DNA of 64,000 nt from Brevibacterium aurantiacum. Its GTDB lineage: Bacteria > Actinomycetota > Actinomycetes > Actinomycetales > Brevibacteriaceae. Location of the stretch: contig NZ_FXZB01000012.1 in assembly GCF_900169065.1 (NCBI RefSeq), forward strand, positions 1-64,000, read 5' to 3'. The position numbers and the translations under genes are program-made. Below the pieces are notes generated by a model. That model had not been told where the DNA came from. It ran no database searches and saw only the letters and a list, made by a program, of their open reading frames with translations. Every line of letters begins with the position of its first letter. The first letter of the stretch is position 1. Of this stretch, positions 50,539 through 58,597 are shown piece by piece.

Positions 50539-52115
50539 ACGATCCTGCACAGTCCGAGATCAGGCGTCGAGCCGAAGGAATTCGGCAGACCCTGTCCCTG
50601 GGACCCGACAAATTGAGCGCCGAAGTTCGTACGGACGCGCAGAACCTGCTCAACCGTGCCGAGGATCGGCTCGGCCTGGGCGAGGAGTTCACCGTCGTGG
50701 CCTTCGCCGGCTCCACCGGTTCGGGAAAGTCCTCTCTGTTCAATGCCGTTGCCGGACTGGACATCGCCCGGGTCGGCGTTCGTCGGCCCACCACCTCCCG
50801 TCCCACTGCATGTGTGTGGGGCGAAGGCGGCAACGACATCCTCAATTGGCTCCATGTGCCCGAGCGCAGCAGGACCTGGCGCGAATCAGCGCTCGACGGT
50901 GATGATCAGCGCAAGCTGCACGGCCTGATTCTGCTTGACCTGCCTGACCATGATTCGACCGCGGTCAAGCACCGTGTTGAGTCCGATCGTCTGGTTGGGC
51001 TCGTCGATGTGGTGTTCTGGGTCGTTGACCCACAGAAGTACGCCGACTTCTCGCTCCACTCCGAGTATTTGGCAAAGCTGGCCGAGAACAGCTCGAACAT
51101 GGTGGTCGTTCTCAACCAGGTCGACAAGCTCAGCGACGAAGAGCGGAAAGCTGCCGCCGATCATCTGCAGCAGCTGCTTGTCGAAGACGGACTCACCGAC
51201 ACCAAAGTCCACATGACCTCGGCTGTGACACGAGACGGAATCCCACAGGTCAGGTCGATCTTGGCCGACACGGTCGATTCCAAACAGGCGGCTTCTGAAC
51301 GGCTGCTCTCCGATATGCAGGCCATGTCCAAACGGATGCAGCACGAACTCGGTGAGCCTGTGGTCCCGCCGGATGAACGTCCGGGAGCGTCGCGTCTGGT
51401 GGAGACCATGTCCGATGCCGCCGGCGTCGAGGCGGTTGCCCAGACCGTCCATGACGACTATATCCGTCGGGCCTACCGCAAGACGGGTTACCCAGTCCTG
51501 GCGTGGATGCAGAGGAACGCACCCGACCCGCTGGGAGCCAAGCACGGTCAGGGCAGGGAAGAGCTCATCCGCGCATCGGTGCCAGCCACCAGCAGAGCGC
51601 AGAGCTCGCAGGTACGCCTGATGGCTCACGAACTCATCACGGAATCCGTGTCCTCGTTGCCCAGACCATGGCAGAGCGCGGTCGCGGAAGCAGAGAAGGC
51701 AAGCACCACAGAGCTGTCTGAGACCCTCGACTCGGCCGTGACAGCTGTGGATATCAAACCTCGGACGCCCGGCTGGTGGTCATTGGCCAGGGTTCTGCAG
51801 ATCATCTTCTTCATCGCCACGATCCTGGGACTCCTGGGTGTCATCGCTGCAGCGCTTCTCACCATCTTCGCTCCCGGATCGCTGCCAGGCTGGAGCTGGT
51901 TCGTGACGATCGGGCTGCTGGTGGTGGGAATCATCGGTTCCGTTGTGACATCGGTGATCGCCAAGTCCGCGCGCAGCAAGGGGGCTGATGAAGCTGCCGG
52001 CGAAGTAGACCGAAAGCTTCGCGACGCAGTCGGAAGCGTTGCGCAGAGTTCGTACCTGGAACCGGTCAACACCGTCATCGACGAGCACCGCCGGGCATAC
52101 GAGACGTTGCGCTGA
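50535..52115 (+). CDS. dynamin/YfjP-like membrane GTPase, second of a pair
   Basis: The 526-residue partner has P-loop FAGSTGSGKSSLFNAV, switch LLDLPDHDS and a readable G4 motif NQVDKL. A C-terminal helical hairpin (IIFFIATILGLLGVIAAALL and SWFVTIGLLVVGIIGSVVTS) anchors it in the membrane, while the first GTPase lacks a clear anchor. The two likely act as a heteromeric membrane-associated machine, one anchored and one peripheral. GTG 50535 overlaps the upstream stop, and a strong terminator follows the gene. Confidence 0.86.
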   Translation: MNDPAQSEIRRRAEGIRQTLSLGPDKLSAEVRTDAQNLLNRAEDRLGLGEEFTVVAFAGSTGSGKSSLFNAVAGLDIARVGVRRPTTSRPTACVWGEGGNDILNWLHVPERSRTWRESALDGDDQRKLHGLILLDLPDHDSTAVKHRVESDRLVGLVDVVFWVVDPQKYADFSLHSEYLAKLAENSSNMVVVLNQVDKLSDEERKAAADHLQQLLVEDGLTDTKVHMTSAVTRDGIPQVRSILADTVDSKQAASERLLSDMQAMSKRMQHELGEPVVPPDERPGASRLVETMSDAAGVEAVAQTVHDDYIRRAYRKTGYPVLAWMQRNAPDPLGAKHGQGREELIRASVPATSRAQSSQVRLMAHELITESVSSLPRPWQSAVAEAEKASTTELSETLDSAVTAVDIKPRTPGWWSLARVLQIIFFIATILGLLGVIAAALLTIFAPGSLPGWSWFVTIGLLVVGIIGSVVTSVIAKSARSKGADEAAGEVDRKLRDAVGSVAQSSYLEPVNTVIDEHRRAYETLR

Positions 52116-52149
52116 TACTTCTGTGCACAGGAGCTCAGACTCGTGTGCC

Positions 52150-52188
52150 AATGCCCTGTGGACGATCAACGATCGTCCACAGGGCATT
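52150..52188 (+). terminator. intrinsic terminator after the GTPase pair
   Basis: A perfect 18-bp stem (52150-52167 with 52171-52188) with loop AAC is followed by TTTCAT. Confidence 0.9.
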
Positions 52189-52323
52189 TTTCATGTCTGG
52201 ACGCCGACATCGTCTGCCGCGCTCACTGGTGAATGACGTGATGGACCGATTCACACTGCATCGCCCCCGATGGGTGATCGGGCAGGGGCCATTACGAAAC
52301 ACTCCAAGAAGCGAGGCAACACG

Positions 52324-52923
52324 ATGTCCATCATCCCGATCAACCTCAGCGGCACAGTGGCCGCCGATCCGCAGAGCCGCACCCTGCCGTCTGGCAGAGC
52401 CTGCGCCTCCTTTCGGTTGGCCGTCAACCATTGGCGCCTCGACAAAGGAACCGGAGAGTATCTCTCCGACACGACCTCGTGGTTCAGCGTCGACTGCTAC
52501 GGGCCTCTGGCCAGCAACTGCTCGATGAGTCTGCACCAAGGTATGTCCGTCGTCGTACAGGGGACCCTGAAGATTCGGGAATGGTCGACTGATGAGAAGC
52601 GGGGAATCGCTCCCACCGTTGTTGCAGAACACATCGGTCCCGATCTTCGCTACGGCACCGCCAACTATCAGAAGTCCAGTAACCCGAATCGGCAAACCGA
52701 AGGTCAGCAGCAGACGGCTGCAGGCGGCGATTCGGGGTGGGACAGCCTCGCCGGCGAAGTTCCGCCCAGTGTGACCGGAGCCTCCGACACATCGACCCTC
52801 GACTCGCTGGAGGACACGGACGGAGTCGATGAGGACGGAGCGAGAGACGACGATGGGGGAGGGTCCGACAACGGCGATGACGCCATAGCACGAGAGACGG
52901 TGAAGGCAGCGGCGCCCTTCTGA
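52324..52923 (+). CDS. second single-stranded DNA-binding protein
   Basis: The 199-residue protein has an SSB OB-fold (INLSGTVAADPQSRTLPSGR; ASFRLAVNHWRLDKGTGEYL; SWFSVDCYGPLASNCSMSL) and a disordered, acidic C-terminal half. The tail ends AAAPF rather than DDDIPF, so partner recruitment through the canonical tip may be weak. It corresponds by position, next to ettA, to the mycobacterial paralogue SsbB rather than the replicative SSB. ATG 52324 has GAGG 9 nt upstream; the frame is open further 5', but without a ribosome-binding site. Confidence 0.88.
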   Translation: MSIIPINLSGTVAADPQSRTLPSGRACASFRLAVNHWRLDKGTGEYLSDTTSWFSVDCYGPLASNCSMSLHQGMSVVVQGTLKIREWSTDEKRGIAPTVVAEHIGPDLRYGTANYQKSSNPNRQTEGQQQTAAGGDSGWDSLAGEVPPSVTGASDTSTLDSLEDTDGVDEDGARDDDGGGSDNGDDAIARETVKAAAPF

Positions 52924-53066
52924 GGGCACCGCAGATCGAGTTGACCAACTTCAGCGCAGAGATTTCGTGGGAACATGGGGCGCCGAACGCCTTGGAGTGC
53001 ACGCCGTTTGCGGCTGTGATCGGCTAAGGTGAGACTGTTAATCGTTCCCACCTGCTGAGGTTGTTG

Positions 53067-53792
53067 ATGCGTCTCGTTCCCCTCCTAGGTCTTGGAGCCC
53101 TGACCTTGGCTCTCTCGGGTTGTTCGCTGCTGGGATTGGGCGGAGATGATTCGTCGCCCACTCCGGCTCGCACCCCGGCGAAGCCGGTTGCAGAGGTCGA
53201 CAAGGTCGTTTCCGCACTGAAACCTCTGACCGGCAGCGAAGACACGGTTCCGTCGACGAAGAAATTCTTCACAACGATGATCGATGCCGGCTACGATCCG
53301 GAGCAGCTTGAGGCTACGATCGATGACTCCCCGCTGGGCAATGACGTGCCCTCGAAGATGTTCGGCGTCAAAACGGACAAAGGGTGCGTGATCGGGGAGA
53401 TACGAAAGGGAAAGGCCACCGCAGAGCTGATGCCGCCCACCGAATCGACCGGGGCATGCCTGTTCGGAGAGGTCGAACGTCCGAAGGGCGTGAAGGCGCC
53501 CACAGGCGACAAGCGTGAGAAGGACGGCGATTCCAACGGCGCCGGGCACATGCCTGGCGAGGACATCAACGGCACGGACGGGCCCACTGAGAGTCCGTCT
53601 CCCGATGAAGGGTCCGATGACACGTCGGAGGGCACGTCATCCGATGGTGCATCGTCCGAAGGCGGTACATCGGGAAGCTCATCCGAAGGGACCACGTCGT
53701 CAGAAGGGTCGTCGGAGGAGGGTTCCTCATCGACGGGCGGGTCCGCCGAAGGGTCCTCGTCAGGTGAAGCTCCGTCACTCGGCGGCGGCTGA
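53067..53792 (+). CDS. lipoprotein with Ser/Gly/Glu-rich tail
   Basis: The 241-residue protein has a lipoprotein signal peptide with lipobox LSGC and acylated Cys19. A conserved-looking domain follows at about 35-145 (FTTMIDAGYDPEQLEATIDD; GCVIGEIRKGKATAELMP), resembling the DUF6993 family of actinobacterial lipoproteins. The last 75 residues are a low-complexity Ser/Gly/Glu/Thr tail. It is attached to the outer face of the membrane. GCTGAGG precedes ATG 53067. Function unknown. Confidence 0.82.
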   Translation: MRLVPLLGLGALTLALSGCSLLGLGGDDSSPTPARTPAKPVAEVDKVVSALKPLTGSEDTVPSTKKFFTTMIDAGYDPEQLEATIDDSPLGNDVPSKMFGVKTDKGCVIGEIRKGKATAELMPPTESTGACLFGEVERPKGVKAPTGDKREKDGDSNGAGHMPGEDINGTDGPTESPSPDEGSDDTSEGTSSDGASSEGGTSGSSSEGTTSSEGSSEEGSSSTGGSAEGSSSGEAPSLGGG

Positions 53793-53818
53793 ACAAGGGT
53801 GATCAGCTACCGGACCAA

Positions 53819-53847
53819 TTGGCACTTGAACGTGGACAACCGATAGC
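53819..53847 (+). promoter_or_regulatory. weak candidate promoter of ettA
   Basis: TTGGCA (53819-53824) and GATAGC (53842-53847) are separated by 17 nt. Transcription would begin at or just before the ettA ATG. Confidence 0.35.
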
Positions 53848-53858
53848 CTGAGGTTACT

Positions 53859-55541
53859 ATGGCCGAATTCATTTACACCCTTCACAAGGCGCGTAAAGCG
53901 CACGGCGACAAAGTCATCCTCGATGACGTGTCGATGTCCTTCTACCCCGGCGCGAAGATCGGCATGGTCGGTCCCAACGGTGCCGGTAAGTCTACGATCC
54001 TCAAGATCATGGCCGGGCTCGAGCAGCCGTCCAATGGCGAGGCTCGGCTCAGCCCCGGGTATACCGTGGGCATTCTCCTGCAGGAGCCGCCCCTGAACGA
54101 GGACAAGACCGTCCTCGGCAACGTCCAAGAGGGCGTCGGCGAGATCAAGGCAAAGCTGGACCGCTTCAACGCCATCTCCGAGGAGATGGCCAGCCCTGAT
54201 GCCGACTTCGATGCCCTCATGGAAGAGATGGGCAAGCTGCAAGAAGCTATCGATGCCGCGGATGCCTGGGATCTCGACTCGCAGCTCGAACAAGCGATGG
54301 ATGCTCTGCGCTGCCCACCGCCGGACGCCGAAGTCAGCGTCCTCTCCGGTGGCGAGCGCCGTCGCGTGGCGCTGTGCAGGCTGCTGCTTGAGAAGCCGGA
54401 TCTGCTTCTGCTCGATGAGCCTACAAACCACCTGGATGCCGAGTCCGTGCTGTGGCTTGAGCAGCATCTGCGTTCCTACCCAGGAGCTGTCATCGCGATC
54501 ACTCACGATAGGTACTTCCTTGATCACGTGGCCGAATGGATCGCCGAGATCGACCGCGGACACCTCTACCCGTATGAAGGCAACTACTCGACGTACCTTG
54601 AGAAGAAGCAGGAACGCCTCCAGGTCCAGGGCAAGAAGGACGCGAAGCTGTCCAAACGCCTGAAAGACGAGCTTGAATGGGTCCGGTCGAATCCGAAGGC
54701 CAAGCAGACGAAGTCGAAGGCACGTCTGGCTCGCTACGAGGAGATGGCAGCAGAAGCCGAGAAGACCAAGAAGCTCGACTTCGAAGAGATCCAGATTCCC
54801 GCCGGCCCCCGTCTCGGCGACATCGTCATCGAGGCTTCCAACCTGCAGAAGGGCTACGGCGACCGTCTGCTCATCGACGGTCTCAGCTTCTCGTTGCCGC
54901 GAAACGGCATCGTCGGAGTCATCGGGCCCAACGGTGTGGGCAAGTCGACCCTGTTCAAGACCATCGTCGGACACGAGGAGCTGGACGGAGGCGAACTCAA
55001 GATCGGCGACAGCGTCAAAACGTCTTATGTCGATCAGTCCCGCGGCGGTATCGACTCCAATAAGAACCTGTGGGAAGTCGTCTCCGACGGACTCGACTTC
55101 ATCCAGGTGGGCAATGTCGAGATGCCCTCGAGGGCCTATGTCTCCGCGTTCGGCTTCAAAGGCCCGGACCAGCAGAAGAAGGCTGGTGTGCTCTCCGGTG
55201 GTGAGCGCAACCGTCTCAACCTGGCGCTGACGCTCAAACAGGGCGGAAACCTGTTGCTGCTTGACGAGCCGACGAACGACCTCGACGTCGAAACACTCGG
55301 CTCCTTGGAAAACGCGCTCCTCGAGTTCCCCGGCTGTGCCGTAGTCGTCTCGCACGACCGTTGGTTCCTTGACCGGGTGGCGACACACATCCTTGCCTGG
55401 GAAGGCACAGAAGAAGAGCCCGCCAAGTGGTACTGGTTCGAAGGCAACTTCGAGTCCTATGAGGAGAACAAGGTCGAACGACTCGGTGAAGACGCTGCTC
55501 GTCCTCACCGCGTGACACACCGCCGCCTCACTCGCGACTGA
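53859..55541 (+). CDS. ettA: energy-dependent translational throttle protein EttA
   Basis: The 560-residue ABC-F protein binds the ribosomal E site and couples elongation to the ATP/ADP ratio. Two ATPase domains have Walker A GPNGAGKST and GPNGVGKST, signatures LSGGERRRVALCRLLL and LSGGERNRLNLALTL, and Walker B LLLLDEPTNHLD and LLLLDEPTNDLD. Between them are the arm and the P-site tRNA-interaction motif region with LEWVRSNPKAKQTKSKAR. TGAGG precedes ATG 53859. A strong terminator follows, so the gene probably stands alone. Confidence 0.96.
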   Translation: MAEFIYTLHKARKAHGDKVILDDVSMSFYPGAKIGMVGPNGAGKSTILKIMAGLEQPSNGEARLSPGYTVGILLQEPPLNEDKTVLGNVQEGVGEIKAKLDRFNAISEEMASPDADFDALMEEMGKLQEAIDAADAWDLDSQLEQAMDALRCPPPDAEVSVLSGGERRRVALCRLLLEKPDLLLLDEPTNHLDAESVLWLEQHLRSYPGAVIAITHDRYFLDHVAEWIAEIDRGHLYPYEGNYSTYLEKKQERLQVQGKKDAKLSKRLKDELEWVRSNPKAKQTKSKARLARYEEMAAEAEKTKKLDFEEIQIPAGPRLGDIVIEASNLQKGYGDRLLIDGLSFSLPRNGIVGVIGPNGVGKSTLFKTIVGHEELDGGELKIGDSVKTSYVDQSRGGIDSNKNLWEVVSDGLDFIQVGNVEMPSRAYVSAFGFKGPDQQKKAGVLSGGERNRLNLALTLKQGGNLLLLDEPTNDLDVETLGSLENALLEFPGCAVVVSHDRWFLDRVATHILAWEGTEEEPAKWYWFEGNFESYEENKVERLGEDAARPHRVTHRRLTRD

Positions 55542-55587
55542 ACGAATTCTGTGGGCTGGGGACAATCACCGCAGCCCACAGGGTTCT

Positions 55588-55638
55588 CATGCATTTGCTG
55601 ATGCCCCGGTCAACGACCGGGGCATCAGCAAATGCATG
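55588..55638. terminator. bidirectional terminator after ettA
   Basis: A perfect 24-bp stem (55588-55611 with 55615-55638) with loop AAC lies between ettA and the converging membrane protein gene. Confidence 0.9.
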
Positions 55639-55644
55639 GTGGAT

Positions 55645-55902
55645 TCAGTCCGCTGGCGGTGGCGGTCGACCGTCAGAGAGCAAGCCGCCGATCCACTGCA
55701 GGAGCTTGAACAGATACCGCAGGGCAAGTGTGCCGACGACTCCGATGATCATCGCTATGAGCGCAATCAGGGCAAGGTTCATCTCCACGTTCTCGCGAAG
55801 GAAGACCAGGGCAAGGATCGTGATGATGATGAAAAGTGCGACATTGACCAATCGAGACAGTATAGTCCCGAGGATCTCGATCATCGCGGTGTCTTTGCTC
55901 AC
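55645..55902 (-). CDS. small membrane protein of unknown function
   Basis: The 85-residue protein has two hydrophobic helices (LVNVALFIIITILALVFL and LALIALIAMIIGVVGTLAL) and a Pro-rich tail (GRPPPPAD). GTG 55902 overlaps the tesB stop by 4 nt, so it is translated after the thioesterase. I do not recognise a family; it may be a small accessory membrane protein. Confidence 0.7.
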   Translation of the reverse strand: MSKDTAMIEILGTILSRLVNVALFIIITILALVFLRENVEMNLALIALIAMIIGVVGTLALRYLFKLLQWIGGLLSDGRPPPPAD

Positions 55903-56807
55903 TGCGGAGCCTTCACACGGACCATGCCCTCTTGAGCCACTGTTGCCAACAGCTCACCGGTCTGAGCGAAGATGCGCCCGTAACCGAGGCCGCGACCGCC
56001 CTGGGCCGCGGGGGACTCTTGGACGTAGAGCATCCACTCATCGACACGTACCCGACGATGCCACCACATCGCGTGGTCGAGGCTGGCCACCCGGAGCCCG
56101 GGGCTCGTCCAACTCAGGCCCTGTCGACGCAGTACCGGCTCGAGCAGGTTGAAGTCGCTGGCATAGGCCAAGGCCGCGGCATTGAGCACAGGATCATCGC
56201 CGAACTCGGAACTGGCACGGAACCACACATGCTGCTGCTCTCGCTGCCGATCATCGGTGGAGGAGAGGTACAGGGACGCCTCGACCGGGCGGATCTCGAA
56301 GGGACGTTTATTCAGCCATTCGGTCACTTGAGGGGTGTCCTGCCCAGCCAGGATGTCGCGCAGCTCTGGGCAATCCTGTGGACCAGGCAACCCGGTGGGC
56401 ATGGTCTCTGCGTGTTCGAGACCCTCCTGCTCAACCTGGAAGGAGGCGATCAGGGACAGGATCGGGACGTCCTTCTGATAGGCGTGGACGCGTCGAGCGG
56501 AGAAAGATCGCCCGTCGCGCAGTCGTTCGACACCGAACTCAATCGGCTCGCTGACATCCCCAGCGCGCAGGAAGTAGCCGTGAAGTGAGTGGATGAGGCG
56601 ATCATCTGGCAGGGTCGCGGCAGCGGCCACCACAGATTGCGCCACGACCTGACCGCCGTAGACGCGCCCATCGGGTTTGTACTGATTCTGTCCGAGGAAG
56701 TAGTCACTCTCCCGAGACGCCGAGGTGAAGCTCAGACTTTCGAGTTCGAGCACTTTGCGCAGCGTGTCGACATTCGCCTCGGCCGCTGTGGGTTCTGCAT
56801 CGCTCAT
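55899..56807 (-). CDS. tesB: acyl-CoA thioesterase II
   Basis: The 302-residue double-hotdog thioesterase hydrolyses fatty acyl-CoA. The N-terminal repeat has YGGQVVAQSVVAA and SLHGYFLRAGD; the C-terminal one has LRVASLDHAMWWHRRVRVDE and YVQESPAAQGGRGLGYGRIF, with the catalytic Asp-Thr/Gln type residues in the SLDHAMW and YVQES segments. It is divergent from another thioesterase gene, with only about 85 nt between the starts, so fatty-acid-linked regulation may be shared. Confidence 0.93.
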   Translation of the reverse strand: MSDAEPTAAEANVDTLRKVLELESLSFTSASRESDYFLGQNQYKPDGRVYGGQVVAQSVVAAAATLPDDRLIHSLHGYFLRAGDVSEPIEFGVERLRDGRSFSARRVHAYQKDVPILSLIASFQVEQEGLEHAETMPTGLPGPQDCPELRDILAGQDTPQVTEWLNKRPFEIRPVEASLYLSSTDDRQREQQHVWFRASSEFGDDPVLNAAALAYASDFNLLEPVLRRQGLSWTSPGLRVASLDHAMWWHRRVRVDEWMLYVQESPAAQGGRGLGYGRIFAQTGELLATVAQEGMVRVKAPQ

Positions 56808-56892
56808 AAGGGCCTCCAGCCTGCGACAATGAATCTCTTGCGTGTGTTCACGATCCTATCGCGGCCGTCACTGCAGCGGTGAAGGTGGCATG

Positions 56893-57444
56893 ATGGGACA
56901 TATGCACAACCGCACCACGAATCCCCATCTGAACGAATTCACACGAGTCCTGTTGGAACTGAGATGGGGAGACATGGATGCCTATGGCCACGTCAACAAT
57001 GTCACCCAGCTGCGTCTGCTCGAAGAGGCACGCGTCCGCGCTCTGGGCTCACCGACGCACAGCACCGATGCACCCACGACTCCGGGTCAATCGGGAATTG
57101 CCGAGACAGTTTCGGGGATCACAATTCCGTCGATCTTCGCCGAGGCTTCGGAGACCACCGAGCTGCTCGTCGCCTCGCATGCGATCGAATATCGTCGTCC
57201 CATTCCCTACCGTGCAGGTCCCATTGCCATCGATCTCGTCATCAGCGAGGTCAAACCGGCCTCTGTGACGATCGGTTACAGCATCGCCGAACCCGATGGT
57301 TCGGTCGGCTATACGCTGGCAGAGACGGTCATCGTCTTTGTAGACAGGACGACCTCCCGACCGCGTCGCCTGACCCAGGAGGAGACAGCAGCAATGGAAG
57401 ACGTCATTCGACCTGCCGTACCGATGCGGGGTCGCAACCGATGA
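56893..57444 (+). CDS. hotdog-fold acyl-CoA thioesterase (4HBT family)
   Basis: The 183-residue protein has the single-hotdog 4-hydroxybenzoyl-CoA thioesterase signature LRWGDMDAYGHVNNVTQL, in which the Asp of DAYGHVNN is catalytic. AIEYRRPIPYRAGPIAIDLV and IGYSIAEPDGSVGYTLAETV complete the fold. GAAGG favours ATG 56893 over ATG 56890. It overlaps the next gene by 4 nt. The substrate is unknown. Confidence 0.87.
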   Translation: MGHMHNRTTNPHLNEFTRVLLELRWGDMDAYGHVNNVTQLRLLEEARVRALGSPTHSTDAPTTPGQSGIAETVSGITIPSIFAEASETTELLVASHAIEYRRPIPYRAGPIAIDLVISEVKPASVTIGYSIAEPDGSVGYTLAETVIVFVDRTTSRPRRLTQEETAAMEDVIRPAVPMRGRNR

Positions 57445-58115
57445 CTGAACTCGAGATCGCCGATCCGCTGGCGATGAAGGATCTGGCCGCGTTCACCTCC
57501 TTGGCACACCGGCTCGACCCTGACGGGGCTATGCGCTTGCATGTGTCATCGACCGTGCTCGTCGTCACCGTTGCGCCCCTGTATCCGCATGGCATCGGAG
57601 ACTCCACACCGTTGGTCCTCGCGATGCGAATGCTGCGCCTGAGCGGACCGGAGATGGACGGCCTCGACGAGGTGGTTCCCCTGACCAACCTCAAGGACCG
57701 GTTCGCGCGCGCCGAAAATGCCACACGCCTGCCTGTGCCCCCGAACTCGGTGCTGGTGTCCTGGACCGGCATTGCCCCGCCGAAGGGACAGTGGGCTGTT
57801 CGCGACAGGATCTCCGGCAATGAGATTCGGTCCACCGCCGAGGCTGGTGTGGAAGAGATCAGCAGCGGAGCTCCCGAAGGCGCGGGATCACATGCTGTGA
57901 AGGCGCTGCGTTCGCGTGTGTGGTCGAAGCCGATGGCTGCTCATGATGGCACCGAGCTGCCCGGCGGGCTCGCGTTCGCCGCGAATGCACTGCGATTCGT
58001 ACCCGAGACGGGGACCGCCTCGGCGGGGGAGTCCGAGGAATATGACGTCTTCGAGACGTCCGGCTGGCTGCGGATCTCGACACCGGGCGGTCATCTGCTG
58101 ACCCGAGCGAAGTAG
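57441..58115 (+). CDS. conserved protein of unknown function coupled to a thioesterase
   Basis: The 224-residue protein is soluble and mixed alpha/beta. It begins LEIADPLAMKDLAAFTSLAH, has LVVTVAPLYPHGIGDSTPLV and MDGLDEVVPLTNLKDRF, and ends SGWLRISTPGGHLLTRAK. I recognise no catalytic motif. ATG 57441 overlaps the thioesterase stop, so a shared role in the same acyl-CoA or lipid process is likely but unproven. Confidence 0.72.
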   Translation: MTELEIADPLAMKDLAAFTSLAHRLDPDGAMRLHVSSTVLVVTVAPLYPHGIGDSTPLVLAMRMLRLSGPEMDGLDEVVPLTNLKDRFARAENATRLPVPPNSVLVSWTGIAPPKGQWAVRDRISGNEIRSTAEAGVEEISSGAPEGAGSHAVKALRSRVWSKPMAAHDGTELPGGLAFAANALRFVPETGTASAGESEEYDVFETSGWLRISTPGGHLLTRAK

Positions 58116-58193
58116 ACCCAGCACAGCAGGTCTCCTCAGGTCATGAAGACTGCAGACATAAAGGCTGCAGATGTGAGATGCGGAGTGTTCTGC

Positions 58194-58595
58194 TCAGACC
58201 GGGTTGCTGTTGGTGTTGACCATGGCCGTGGCCGCACGCTGGAAATAGTCCCAGAAGATTTCGTCGTAGAGCGGCGCAAGTGCCACATCGTCGAGAGCTG
58301 CCCGCATCGAGGCTAACCACCGGTCACGCGCATCGAAGTCGACAGGGAAGGGGAAATGGCGCATCCGCAGGCGCGGGTGACCCCGTTCCTCCTGATAGGT
58401 CGTCGGCCCACCGAAGTACTGTTCTAAGAACATCTGGAGCCGATGCTTGGCTCCAGTGAGGTCGTGCCCCTCCGGGTACATGGCGATGAGCACCTCGTCT
58501 TGGTCGACATGCTCGTAGAAGACATCGACAAGACGGGTGAAGGTGGGATGGCCACCGACCGCTTCGAAGATGGTCTCGTTCGATGTCTGAGTCAT
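58194..58595 (-). CDS. glbO: group II truncated hemoglobin
   Basis: The 133-residue heme protein matches mycobacterial GlbO. TyrB10 lies in VDVFYEHV, TyrCD1 in AMYPEGHDL, the proximal His in HPRLRMRHFPF and TrpG8 in DRWLASM. It probably handles oxygen, NO or peroxide near the membrane. It starts 2 nt after the mscS stop on the same strand. MscS-glbO-pepN adjacency resembles the mycobacterial pepN-glbO region. Confidence 0.94.
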   Translation of the reverse strand: MTQTSNETIFEAVGGHPTFTRLVDVFYEHVDQDEVLIAMYPEGHDLTGAKHRLQMFLEQYFGGPTTYQEERGHPRLRMRHFPFPVDFDARDRWLASMRAALDDVALAPLYDEIFWDYFQRAATAMVNTNSNPV

Positions 58596-58597
58596 GG

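Noticed and set aside
48841..52115. GTPase pair as an anti-phage defence system
   Set aside because: Some dynamin-like proteins limit phage, but the neighbourhood is core housekeeping with no other defence gene; membrane maintenance is the simpler reading.
53775..55565. 596-codon open frame on the minus strand opposite ettA
   Set aside because: It is antisense to a complete ABC-F protein with all motifs, has no recognisable domain and spans the terminator region. High-GC codon bias creates such frames.
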